The translations under genes were made by a program, and so were the position numbers. A stretch of 64,000 bases of DNA from Ridgeia piscesae (taxonomy: Eukaryota; Annelida; Polychaeta; Sabellida; Siboglinidae), in assembly GCA_025642075.2 (NCBI GenBank), contig JAODUO010000537.1, positions 447,001-511,000 of the forward strand. Direction: 5' to 3'. The notes beneath the pieces are model-generated. The model ran no database searches. It was given only the letters and a program-made list of their open reading frames with translations, and was not told the origin of the DNA. This document shows positions 11,658 to 25,800 of the stretch, piece after piece (position 1 is the stretch's first letter; each line of letters opens with the position of its first letter).

Positions 11658-14600
11658 TTTGTTGGGACGTCTACTTGAAGCAGATCCACAGGAACATGTG
11701 CCAGCAGTACTGTAACTGTAGCACCGGGAAGCTTGCAGGTTGTTGCTAGTGTGGGTGGCATGATGGTCGTCTCTGTCAGGTATGTGCAAGGTGTTTGGCA
11801 ACATGACGCATCCAGACACATGGCTGTAACATGTGCCCAGTGCCCGACTCAAGCAGACTGTGTGACATGTCTGCCCTGACACGGCTTCTCTCACAAGCAG
11901 ACACACACCACACATCTTCCTCAGGTATTATACCTACAAAAAACAACATTGAAATGCTGAGTCACATAATTTATCATAAAAAGAATTCCACATTACTTCT
12001 ATCTGTTGCATTTAACACCATCTTAGATCTGTAACATAACAACAGCAAAGCTGTCAGTTAGCATGTGTCACCAGTTGCAATATACTGCTCATCTCTCGTT
12101 TTGATTTTAATGGTTTACATAATTATGTTTTGCATTATTATACCCTAGATATTTAATGATCCAAAAAATGCATAGACCTATTTTAGTTGGCTGGGAGTGG
12201 GTAAGAATTGTGTCATTTGGACAGGTAAGAAATTGTGGATCGTTTTTATATGCCCCCTGCAAGATGTAGCTATGTGTGAATATCCGGTCAACTGGCTTAT
12301 CGCCGCGGCCTCGATCTGTGGATCACGTGCCTGATATGACTACCACCACTGGCGGAGATTGGTCAAAATACTGTACCTTGCACAGAATTGTGTTGCTTTG
12401 TTTCCTAAGAAGGCTATGTGCGTTTGTTTTGATGAGCTTGTTCACATCTTCCTCTGCAGCCTCGCAGTTTTATTTTGTGAATCGGCAACCGATAAGTTTG
12501 TGAATTTTGCATGCGGAAATTGTTGCCATTTTTTTACCAAGAAAGTTGAATAAAACCATCAATGATCACATTGAATGTATGCAAAATTATTTGGGAAACC
12601 TATAATATATTTTTTCAGTCTATTTACGATGTGTGTGCTGAATTTGAAGGACATTTATCGATGCTCTCATCATGTTTTTTCGCACACAAAAGTACACATA
12701 GGCTCTGGATTCCAGCAATCTCATTCGGCAATACTGTTGTTTACAAATAGTGACACCACATGCTAGTGTTGATTCTGCCATACTCTTCAGTTTGTCCATT
12801 GTATTAGGCATTTTTGTCAATACACTTCAGAATCATGACAGGAACACTGTCCGTTTTTTCCTCCAGTTTTAGTTTTAAATATTTCTTTTCCCCAGACCAT
12901 AGGTTGAGGATCCATATTGGCTGCCTTACATGAACATTAAATATGTACAGTAATACAGTAAGTACTATAATATGATATATAATTTACACTATGTATGGCA
13001 ATATAATATAATTATGACAATATGATAATAACTAAAATACACATTAAATGTATTGAAAAAAATAAACAGTTGATTAGGTTATAATTAGTTATAGATTATT
13101 CATGGTATAAAATATTTTGGTTGTCTCCAGAAATTCATGAAGAAGAAACATAAAAAACACATTGTGTCATCATCCAAGCCTGGAGTTGCCCGTCAATATC
13201 TGATTGATAACTTTAGTCTGGTACCAGGAGGGACATCTTAAGAAAGGACACACTCTTTTCCTCTACTTAGAAAATTAGAAGTCTGCTGCAAACACGATAT
13301 AATCATAGATGAATTACATTTAAAATGGCTTATTCTTATTTCTAATTTCCTAGGCTTTCCAACGGTATAAACATTTTGATAATCGAACAAGAATTCAGAA
13401 AGTTATGGCATGAAACCACCAGAAAACTAAGACACGGGTCGCAAGTTACATCAGATCTGCTAACTGTTTTCCTTTCCATTAAGACAAAGGCCAAAAAACG
13501 AGCCTGATTTCTGAGGTATAGAAAACCATAACTTGTTTAATACTTGTCACCTAAAGGTGATATTAGTTCCATTTGAAAGGTATGTTCAAGCCCTTTTCAA
13601 TGATACCAATTAAGTTGGGAAGGGTTAACTTGTTTTTGTCACATAGCTACAATATGGTCGATAATAGGGAACGACAAACAGAAACGTCAAATTGCAGTGT
13701 AGTTATTTTGATGTATGCAACGTTACGTAATTAAAATATTATTTTAAACACACAACTGATTCTTTAATATGTAATACCTACTATTAGCAGTGTGAACATA
13801 CTGCAAAAATCGCATCGCTTCACGAGCAAGGTCGTCTGCTAGGGGCCCCGTCTGCTACCGCGACGCGCGTCTAAATGTTGCGCAGCATACGGATCACTTA
13901 ACGGACTGACAAGATGCGTTCATCGCTCTGCGTGCTGGTTTCCAATTCCACTGCATACAGAAGAATATATTTGTGTTTTTGTTTAAATGCTGGACATTCT
14001 CCCATAAGATACCCACATTTAAATCCATGGCATGTGGTGATCACATCCGTGCAAACAAAGTGTTAAAAAGTTGGGCTGGTGAGATATTTGCTCAAGTGTA
14101 CCGTAAAAACATGATACAAACGTAAGTGTTGCGAACTTAAAACTCGACACAAGTGGATTTATGATATTGATATAGCGTAAAAATCACACGATCATTAAAA
14201 CATAATTAAAAATGGGTAATATTATACAAATTAGTAATATATACGAATAATTGTGGTTATTTTAAAGATAATAAAACATTTTCTTTGACCACAACTCATA
14301 TTTTGATATGCTATGTATACGTGTATTTGCTTAATATAACCTACACATGCTTTCAGCATAATAATATGTTATCTCTCATAATAGAAGTTTATGTCATTTG
14401 TTGTGCGCCCCTATGAATTGGAGAATCGTGCACGTTACATAACTGCAAGCAATGTATTCTGGCAGTGTCTGCATAAAAAGGTCAGCACTGACTTTTTCAA
14501 CCAGACCTTATAAGATTATAATGTTATAACAACAAAATATTATACACACTGGTCAATTATTGAACAAGAACTAGTGGTGTACATAATGTTGTCCGTAAAC

Positions 14601-15414
14601 AGTCAGATATCTGAAAAATGCATGCATTTTAATTGAAACTACTCCTTTATCATGGATCGTCGATCCGCGAATGACCTTGTTCAGTAGGAACGTGACTTTA
14701 CAAGACACAAACTTCATGTTTCTTGACAAAAGTCCAGCACATTATAAAATATGTAAAACATGTTGTCCATTAAATTAACTAACAACTTGTGACAAAATAA
14801 GTTAGCGATTGCAACACTAGCTAATAATTGAGGGTTACAGTACATGTAATATACAAAAACATAAACATTAATTTGCTTGTTTAACGCCATTAAGGCTCTC
14901 AAAAATTCTAAATTTGTACACATTGCGGTTCCCCCAAAACACACGTAGAGATTCATAAAATAATCTGAGGCAAATCATATGAAAATCAACATAACTTTCT
15001 CTGAATATTTCATATTTCCATAATTGATACGTGTATAGTCTTCACATAATATTACCTAAAATTATCCGGGAGTCAAGCACACTGTATAGTTCTATAGGAC
15101 ACGCGCACACGTGACCAAATATAGTTGATTTAATTAGCATAGAAATTAAATTTACATTTCGAACCATTCTATTTTATTTATTATTATACATATATTTTAA
15201 AGTCAGTAAGTTGTTTATATAATTTACTTTTCAAACGGTGTTTATTTACATGAATTAACTGCATATTTATTATACAATCACATCCTGTATATTGCTCATT
15301 ATATTATCTGTTTTTCTACAATTTTACATTTATCTAAGTTATAACCTTATTTATTATTTATTAATTTTTTACATATTTGATCTTTTATAGGCTACTTAGA
15401 TGTACCAATATTAA

Positions 15415-15476
<62 letters not shown>

Positions 15477-17201
15477 AATTGTATATGGGTTTTTACCTGA
15501 AATAAATGTATTCGTATTTGTATTCGTATTTTGGCTAGTTAGTAAAGATGCTGCGTAAGCGAATCACAGAGACAACAAAATGGGCAAGTTTACATTGCCG
15601 CCGAGGCTGTCAGTGGACGGTGTTTATTTTCTGTCAGTGTCATCTGTAACCCCTAGTTCTACCTGTTTCCAACACTCGGCAGGGTCCTATTAACTGACTA
15701 TTCAGTATATATATTGTATTGTGGTTACAATGTTATGATCCTATAAGGTTTCGTAAAACTAGTTACCCTTTTTCATGGAGTGGTTGTATAATCTAGTATC
15801 TTCTGCCTGGTTACTCGCAGACAATGCTACCAGGGGACCGTGTCACTAAGATAGAGCTCTTGAATAAAATTCGTTGTTAAATTTAAGGATTTGTTTCAAA
15901 ACGCAGATACTATTGTAATATTACAGTGAACACTATTTACATGACACACCATGCAGTGTTCTGCTGGCACGTCGTGTTGATTTGATAGTTTTCGTACACA
16001 TGTTCAAGATGCACTTAAGGAACAAAAGTGATTTTAAAGTGTAAAATCGGGTTTAAGAGCTGTTTAACAACATTAGTGAAATGGCCCCCTGGTCTCATGA
16101 AACCTACGTGTATTTCTTTGCATGAGCCATGACATGGTCATGATGTTGGAAAAATACACTGCATAATTTTGCCTATACTTGTTTAGGCAAGTGATCGCTC
16201 GGTCTCCCTACCACATCACTATAAGCATTCATCTGAGGAGAAATTTGTTGCCTGTGCTAATGCCTATATATAGGGTCGCTCACTTCACCAGACCTGTTTC
16301 ATTGCAGTACAGTAGCATTTCCAGAACCATGACTTAGAAAGTAATCAGTTGGCTTATGAATGGGATGTCTATCAGTAAAACATCAAATGGTACGTACCAG
16401 TCATGGCTAGGTCATTAATAAAATTAGCTGCAGTCTTGGCACCAGCAGGGTAGCTATGAAATGGACACTGGATCACAGGTTAAAGAGACCATGATTGCAA
16501 TCCTAATAAGTTACTAATTACTCTTCGAAATTCGGGTAATCGTGTTCAGACCATATTGCCCGATCTTTAATATTGTCAGTTAAAAAATATTAAACTGAAA
16601 TTAACCAATCCTGTTAATCATATATAGCGCAGTTTGGAATTGACCATCATAAATCGTAAATGCTGCCACTTGGTGTTGTAGCTGTGTCATACAGTATTTT
16701 CATTTCTATCAGAACGTCAGATTCTTAGTATGTTGGTAAAACCTATTATATTTATACATCAACAGGCACATTCTGTGGTGGCATATGGCAAGGGTCCTGG
16801 CAGGTGTGTCTGCCATGACTTGGGTGTAATAAACCTAAACTATTAGTATTGTCTACCAGCTTGTTATTATCTGGGGTTAGGGGAGGGTAGCTGAGGGTTA
16901 GCTTCAGAAGGACTAGGAGGACAACACATTTTGGCCATGCAAATTAAAAGATTACCTGCCAGTGGCCCAGCTGTTCTATGGCGACCATGTCAGAGGACAG
17001 GCAAGCCCTGACAGCTTAAATATCTGCCCATCCAAACTGATATCAGCCTGTCCAAATGACTAGATAAAACTATGGCAAGGGTGCTTGTTCTGAAATCCAC
17101 TGCACTGTCTCTTTCCAGTTTCCACCAAACTGATACTTCAGTGTGGGTGTCTTACAGGTCACTTGTCACTGCTGCCTTGTTGCTGATGCTGCTTGTGTTC
17201 A
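11658..17201. other. Intergenic region between the divergent MTFMT and PPIP5K genes
   Basis: No protein gene recognised. It should hold the MTFMT promoter/5' UTR and the PPIP5K upstream region. Visible items are CpG-bearing patches near 12290-12340 (with CACGTG) and 13835-13900, a (TA)n run at 15417-15474 followed by a LINE-like tail (GTATTCGTATTTGTATTCG), and short chance ORFs. I cannot place promoters. Confidence 0.5.
15417..15535 (+). repeat. (TA)n run followed by a LINE-like 3' tail
   Basis: TA repeat 15417-15474, then ACCTGAAATAAATGTATTCG and further TATTCG/TATTTG repeats. Such AATAAA plus short-repeat endings are typical of non-LTR 3' ends. No coding remnant is attached. Confidence 0.45.
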
Positions 17202-17264
17202 ATGGAAGATTCAGTTACAACAGAAAAGTCTGAAAGCAATGAGGATGTCTCCGTATATTCAAAG
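17202..17264 (+). CDS. PPIP5K: Candidate PPIP5K exon 1: acidic N-terminus
   Basis: ATG followed by 20 codons ([20 protein letters not shown], then K), ending AAAG|GTACAG in phase 0. The phase fits an acceptor at ...GTGTAG|ACC (20672). The acidic, Ser-rich character resembles the poorly conserved N-terminus of other PPIP5Ks. There is no strong homology in such a short piece, so this is an inference from phase, position and composition. Confidence 0.5.
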
Positions 17265-19775
17265 GTACAGTTACTAGTTAGTTTTATGATATAACAGATT
17301 GCAGGCACTTACTGGTTTTATTTTTGCCTGCATGACCAGACATATATATTGTTTTCTTTTGTGTATGACACTTTATTAACAGTAATGTAAAGGGAAATGA
17401 ATGTTTACTTTTTTATGTTATATACCTAACAGAGTTGATATAAACTAACCATTTGCACCCATAGTCATAATTTTCACATCTGTCATTAACTCAGAATGTT
17501 GTATCTCTGTGGAAGTTTCTAATCAAGTATCCAATGTCAGGGAGGCCGATGTGTTAATCAGTCATGGCAAGTACTTTTAAAAATAAATTCTGAGCTGCGA
17601 CATCCGTTATGACAAGCAAGTTCACAGGTTTCATTGATATAGAATATACCGGTATATTATGATGTGCATATGGAACTTTTCCTGAAAAAATTAAAATAGC
17701 CAAGGTCATACCACTTTTTAAGTCGGGAAGCAAAAATGATTTCAATAATTATAGACCTATTTCCAAGCTCCCACAATTATCTAAAATCCTGGAAAAGCTA
17801 TATAGTAACATACTAAACACATTTACAAAAATGTGCGACATATTGAATCCTTGTCAGTATGGGTTCAGGGAAAAAATGTCCACTACACATGCACTTGTAA
17901 AAGTAGTGTCTGAAATTACAAATTCCATAAATAAACGAAAACACTCTAGTGGAGTATTCGTCGACCTACAAAAGGCTTTTGATACAGTAAACAATCAACT
18001 GTTATGTACGAAACTGGTATTCTATGGTATTCGCGGAGTTGCTTACCAATGGATAAGCAGTTATTTATCAAACAGAACGCAATATGTTAGTTATGAAGGA
18101 CATAAATCCGAACTTTACCAATACAGTGTGGTGTTCCTCAAGGTTCTATCTTAGGTCCGCTATTGTTTACAATATATGTTAACGATATGTGTAATGTGTC
18201 TAAGCTACTGAAGTGTATTTTATTCTCCGACGACACAAATATATTTCATAGTCATAGTAAATTACCAGATTTAGTAAGTGAACTAAATACGGAGCTTGAT
18301 AAGATGTACAAGTGGTTTTGTGTAAACAAACTGTCATTAAATATTGCTAAAACTAATTATATATTATTTGGCAGATATACCCATCAACAAGATGTTGCTA
18401 TCATTATCAATAATGTTACTATACAGAGAGTTCAAGCCACTAAATTTCTTGGTGTCTTAATTGATGAATCGTTAAACTGGAAGAACCACATTAACATGGT
18501 GAAATCCAAGCTATCGAAAGTTGCATCTGTTATATACAAAGTTAGCCATTGTATCGACCACTCCAGCATGCATATTCTATATTGTTCATTATTTTTACCT
18601 CACTTAATGTATTGTTGTGAAATATGGGGAAACACATATGTGACAAACATACAATGTATTATATTAATACAGAAAAGAGTAATTAGACTGATCCACGGTG
18701 CCAATCGATGGGATCATACAAATAACTTATTCTATGAATATCGCATCCTTAAATTCAATGATATAGTTGAACTAAAAACAATTTTATTTATGTTTGATGC
18801 CTATCATAATGTTTTACCATACGATCTTCAACAGTTATTCATAAAATCTATTCCATTATATTCTGCACGTAGAACATATCAATTCATCAGAGAAAATGTC
18901 CGCATAAATATGAGAGCAATGTCCATACCTTTACTGGGTGTGAAATTGTGGAATTCTCTCAACGAATCCCTTGTTAGCATAATGTCCAAATATATATTTA
19001 AACGTCATTACATTAATATTCTCATAGGCAAATATACCATGTACATATATATTATAACGACAAATTAACATTTGTTGTGTGCACATATTTATTTGTTGTG
19101 TAACAGCATCATTACAATTAAAAAATAAGAATTGCCACTTATCATTTTTATGAAAAGTTTTCACAGGGGTAGACACATATAAGTGTTTCACTTCATGTAC
19201 CTTATACTCCTTTTCAAAACATATTTCTTAATTGTATTTCATTCGTGCCATGTGACTTATTATTATTTGTATTTGTATTGCTTGCTTTTTAATGTTGCGC
19301 GTTTTGAAATAAATTGAATTGAATTGAATTGAATATGTGTACACTGATTTATTTATTTGTTTCTCATTCCCGTCGATTCAAAAGCTGAACTTTTGCATGC
19401 ATGAACAACTATTAGAATGCCATACCATGTAACATGTATATATCATATTTGTACATCTACAAAGCTGCAATTATTTATGTAGTAAAGTGTAAACTGGCAT
19501 ACAGACTAGGGAATTGTGGAATAAACATCTCAATATACATATATATTATGTATATATATATATATATATATACATACATACATAATAATATATATATATA
19601 TATATTATATAAAAAATATATATTTTATATATTAGTATTTATATATTTTACATATATATTATGTATGTGTGTATATATATATATATATATATTATGTATG
19701 TATGTATATATATATATATATTATAGATATTATATATATATATTATATAAATTATATATATATATATTATGTATG

Positions 19776-19830
<55 letters not shown>

Positions 19831-22800
19831 CATCTTGCTTACTTTGAAGGCCTTATCCCTATCTACAAGTCATCAGCCATATATATAACTCTTTGTAGAA
19901 TGGAAAGTGATATAATCAGTTGAAAACAAGCAAATGCTAATAAACAGTTTGCCAAGATATATGGTCTCACTGAGCATCTTAAACTACATTATTATCATCA
20001 ATTTGGCAGTTGACTAACTTGCTAGAGTAAGAACTTATGTCAGTCTTTCCATGATTTTCTTTATTGACTCATGAAACTGGCGCTGTCCATACAACTTGAT
20101 TTGTATGTCTTTAGTAAATTTCTGGCATGAGCATTTCAACAGTGCTTGCAAATGAATAGGTTTTAATTTAGTTTACACTTATCGATATATAGACACAAAC
20201 CATTGCCTTTTGTTTGCTGTTTAAATACATTTCTGCATCAAAACATGAATAAAAAACTTCTACACAATCATTTTATACTTTCTTTGCAATTTTTTCTCCA
20301 CTTTGCTATTTTTCTCCACTTTTTAGAATGGTGGACGAACAGAACAATTGTAGAAAACATGCATAACGTTGAGAACAATCATCTAGTGTCTATCTAATAT
20401 CTCATGCCTACCATATATAATACGACACCATAATATGGTGCAATGTTATGCATCTTTTCTACAATTGTTCTGTTCCTCCACCATTCTGCACTGTTCATAT
20501 ACTGCAATTTGGGGCATAGGTAATGCATTATTGGCATTGGCAGGATATAAATATAACTTGTTATCATCATCCCTAGGCTACTGTGATGACTACAGTATCA
20601 GTCTGTCAGATGCTTTAAATGGGCAACAGATAGACATGTTCTGTTGTTTGTCACGACATTGTGTTTGTGTAGACCAGCGACGTGGGTCATGTCGTCATTG
20701 GTGTATGTGCCATGGAGAAGAAGTCAAACGCGCGGCCGATGCAGGAGATCATGGACCGGTTGCGCCTCTTTGAGTCGCTCCAGGTGGTCGTCTTTGACGA
20801 GGCCACGATCCTGCAGAAGCCAGTGGAGGAGTGGCCTGTGTGCGACTGCCTCATCTCGTTCCACTCAAAGGGCTTCCCGCTGGACAAGGCAGTCGAGTAT
20901 GCGGCCCTGCGTAAACCGATGGTTCTGAATGACCTGCACATGCAGTATAAGATCCAGGACAGGTGAGAGACAGGGTAGTGAGGGTACATACTGCAGTGTT
21001 TCCCCTGCTATATGATGAGTGAGGTGGGCCACCTCACTGTTTTTCTAGGCCACCTTGCTCTAAATATGCCAATAGTGCCGCATCGTAGCTATTCCTTGCT
21101 ATAAACATGTTTACATGTTGCTACCTTGTAGTTTTGCATTTATTTCCTCTATATTTCTCAGAGAATAGGTTAACACACCCTTCAGAATGCACCATTTGAA
21201 GGTAATTTTTATAGTCCTGGGTGGCCATGCCCCGGGTCCACACAGTTTCACATCGTGCCTTTGGTGCTCACTCAGCCCATCCTACTAGAACCACACAGTG
21301 TCACATCGTGCCTTTGGTGCTCACTCAGCCCATCCTACTAGAACCACACAGTGTCACATCGTGCCTTTGGTGCTCACTCAGCCCATCCTACTAGATCCAC
21401 ACAGTGTCACATCGTGCCTTTGGTGCTCACTCAGCCCATCCTACTAGATCCACACAGTGTCACATCTGCCCTTTTGGGGCTCACTCAGCCCATCCTACTA
21501 GAACCACACAGTGTCACATCATGCCTTTGGTGCTCACTCAGCCCATCCTACTAGATCCAACAGTGTCACATGTGCCTTTGGTGCTCACTCAGCCCATCCT
21601 ACTAGAACCACACAGTGTCACATGTGCCTTTGGTGCTCACTCAGCCCATCCTACTAGAACCACACAGTGTCACATCTGCCTTTGGTGCTCACTCAGCCCA
21701 TCCTACTAGATCCACACAGTGTCACATCGTGCCTTTGGTGCTCACTCAGCCCATCCTACTAGATCCACACAGTGTCACATCGTGCCTTTGGTGCTCACTC
21801 AGCCCATCCTACTAGAACCACACAGTGTCACATCGTGCCTTTGGTGCTCACTCAGCCCATCCTACTAGATCCACACAGTGTCACATCGTGCCTTTGGTGC
21901 TCACTCAGCCCATCCTACTAGATCCACACAGTGTCACATCGTGCCTTTGGTGCTCACTCAGCCCATCCTACTAGAACCACACAGTGTCACATCATGCCTT
22001 TGGTGCTCACTCAGCCCATCCTACTAGAACCACACAGTGTCACATCGTGCCTTTGGTGCTCACTCAGCCCATCCTACTAGAACCACACAGTGTCACATCA
22101 TGCCTTTGGTGCTCACTCAGCCCATCCTACTAGATCCACACAGTGTCACATGTGCCTTTGGTGCTCACTCAGCCCATCCTACTAGAACCACACAGTGTCA
22201 CATCGTGCCTTTGGTGCTCACTCAGCCCATCCTACTAGATCCACACAGTGTCACATCGTGCCTTTGGTGCTCACTCAGCCCATCCTACTAGAACCACACA
22301 GTGTCACATCGTGCCTTTGGTGCTCACTCAGCCCATCCTACTAGATCCACACAGTGTCACATCGTGCCTTTGGTGCTCACTCAGCCCATCCTACTAGATC
22401 CACACAGTGTCACATCGTGCCTTTGGTGCTCACTCAGCCCATCCTACTAGATCCACACAGTGTCACATCGTGCCTTTGGTGCTCACTCAGCCCATCCTAC
22501 TAGATCCACACAGTGTCACATCTGCCTTTGGTGCTCACTCAGCCCATCCTACTAGATCCACACAGTGTCACATCGTGTCTTTGGTGCTCACTCAGCCCAT
22601 CCTACTAGATCCACACAGTGTCACATCGTGTCTTTGGTGCTCACTCAGCCCATCCTACTAGATCCACACAGTGTCACATCGTGCCCTTTTGGGGCTCACT
22701 CAGCCCATCCTACTAGATCCACACAGTGTCACATCGTGCCTTTGGTGCTCACTCAGCCCATCCTACTAGAACCACACAGTGTCACATCGTGCCTTTGGTG

Positions 22801-25800
22801 CTCACTCAGCCCATCCTACTAGATCCACACAGTGTCACATCGTGCCTTTGGTGCTCACTCAGCCCATCCTACTAGATCCACACAGTGTCACATCGTGCCT
22901 CTGGTGCTCACTCAGCCCATCCTACTAGAACCACACAGTGTCACATCGTGCCTCTGGTGCTCACTCAGCCCATCCTACTAGATCCACACAGTGTCACATC
23001 GTGCCTTTGGTGCTCACTCAGCCCATCCTACTAGAACCACACAGTGTCACATCGTGCCTCTGGTGCTCACTCAGCCCATCCTACTAGAACCACACAGTGT
23101 CACATCGTGCCTTTGGTGCTCACTCAGCCCATCCTACTAGATCCACACAGTGTCACATCGTGTCTTTGGTGCTCACTCAGCCCATCCTACTAGATCCACA
23201 CAGTGTCACATCGTGTCTTTGGTGCTCACTCAGCCCATCCTACTAGATCCACACAGTGTCACATCGTGTCTTTGGTGCTCACTCAGCCCATCCTACTAGA
23301 TCCACACAGTGTCACATCGTGTCTTTGGTGCTCACTCAGCCCATCCTACTAGATCCACACAGTGTCACATCGTGCCTCTGGTGCTCACTCAGCCCATCCT
23401 ACTAGATCCACACAGTGTCACATCGTGCCTTTGGTGCTCACTCAGCCCATCCTACTAGATCCACACAGTGTCACATCGTGTCTTTGGTGCTCACTCAGCC
23501 CATCCTACTAGATCCACACAGTGTCACATCGTGTCTTTGGTGCTCACTCAGCCCATCCTACTAGAACCACACAGTGTCACATCGTGCCTTTGGTGCTCAC
23601 TCAGCCCATCCTACTAGATCCACACAGTGTCACATCGTGCCTCTGGTGCTCACTCAGCCCATCCTACTAGAACCACACAGTGTCACATCGTGCCTTTGGT
23701 GCTCACTCAGCCCATCCTACTAGATCCACACAGTGTCACATCGTGCCTTTGGTGCTCACTCAGCCCATCCTACTAGATCCACACAGTGTCACATCGTGCC
23801 TCTGGTGCTCACTCAGCCCATCCTACTAGACCACAAAAGTGTCACATCGTGCCTCTGGTGCTCACTCAGCCCATCCCACTAGATCCACACAGTGTCACAT
23901 CGTGCCTTTGGTGCTCACTCAGCCCATCCTACTAGATCCACACAGTGTCACATCGTGCCTTTGGTGCTCACTCAGCCCATCCTACTAGAACCACACAGTG
24001 TCACATCGTGCCTTTGGTGCTCACTCAGCCCATCTACTAGATCCACACAGTGTCACATCGTGCCCTTTTGGGGCTCACTCAGCCCATCCTACTAGATCCA
24101 CACAGTGTCACATCGTGCCTTTGGTGCTCACTCAGCCCATCCTACTAGATCCACACAGTGTCACATCGTGCCTTTGGTGCTCACTCAGCCCATCCTACTA
24201 GAACCACACAGTGTCACATCGTGCCTTTGGTGCTCACTCAGCCCATCCTACTAGAACCACACAGTGTCACATCGTGTCTTTGGTGCTCACTCAGCCCATC
24301 CTACTAGATCCACACAGTGTCACATCGTGCCTTTGGTGCTCACTCAGCCCATCCTACTAGAACCACACAGTGTCACATCGTGCCTTTGGTGCTCACTCAG
24401 CCCATCCTACTAGATCCACACAGTGTCACATCGTGCCTTTGGTGCTCACTCAGCCCATCCTACTAGAACCACACAGTGTCACATCGTGCCTTTGGTGCTC
24501 ACTCAGCCCATCCTACTAGATCCACACAGTGTCACATCGTGCCTTTGGTGCTCACTCAGCCCATCCTACTAGATCCACACAGTGTCACATCGTGTCTTTG
24601 GTGCTCACTCAGCCCATCCTACTAGAACCACACAGTGTCACATCGTGCCTTTGGTGCTCACTCAGCCCATCCTACTAGATCCACACAGTGTCACATCGTG
24701 TCTTTGGTGCTCACTCAGCCCATCCTACTAGATCCACACAGTGTCACATCGTGCCTCTGGTGCTCACTCAGCCCATCCTACTAGATCCACACAGTGTCAC
24801 ATCGTGCCTTGGTGCTCACTCAGCCCATCCTACTAGAACCACACAGTGTCACATCTGCCTTTGGTGCTCACTCAGCCCATCCTACTAGAACCACACAGTG
24901 TCACATCGTGCCTCTGGTGCTCACTCAGCCCATCCTACTAGATCCACACAGTGTCACATCGTGCCTTTGGTGCTCACTCAGCCCATCCTACTAGATCCAC
25001 ACAGTGTCACATCGTGCCTTTGGTGCTCACTCAGCCCATCCTACTAGATCCACACAGTGTCACATCGTGCCTTTGGTGCTCACTCAGCCCATCCTACTAG
25101 ATCCACACAGTGTCACATCGTGCCTTTGGTGCTCACTCAGCCCATCCTACTAGATCCACACAGTGTCACATCGTGCCTTTGGTGCTCACTCAGCCCATCC
25201 TACTAGATCCACACAGTGTCACATCATGCCTCTGGTGCTCACTCAGCCCATCCTACTAGAACCACACAGTGTCACATCGTGCCCTTTTGGGGCTCACTCA
25301 GCCCATCCTACTAGATCCACACAGTGTCACATCGTGTCTTTGGTGCTCACTCAGCCCATCCTACTAGATCCACACAGTGTCACATCGTGCCTTTGGTGCT
25401 CACTCAGCCCATCCTACTAGATCCACACAGTGTCACATCGTGTCTTTGGTGCTCACTCAGCCCATCCTACTAGATCCACACAGTGTCACATCGTGTCTTT
25501 GGTGCTCACTCAGCCCATCCTACTAGATCCACACAGTGTCACATCGTGTCTTTGGTGCTCACTCAGCCCATCCTACTAGATCCACACAGTGTCACATCGT
25601 GTCTTTGGTGCTCACTCAGCCCATCCTACTAGATCCACACAGTGTCACATCGTGCCTTTGGTGCTCACTCAGCCCATCCTACTAGAACCACACAGTGTCA
25701 CATCGTGCCTTTGGTGCTCACTCAGCCCATCCTACTAGAACCACACAGTGTCACATCGTGCCTTTGGTGCTCACTCAGCCCATCCTACTAGATCCACACA

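Noticed and set aside
12376..12470. Possible minus-strand exon (EEDVNKLIKTNAHSLLRKQS) with a good donor GCAAG|GTACAG
   Set aside because: There is no matching family, the frame is closed just upstream, and no partner exon was found between it and MTFMT; chance is likely.
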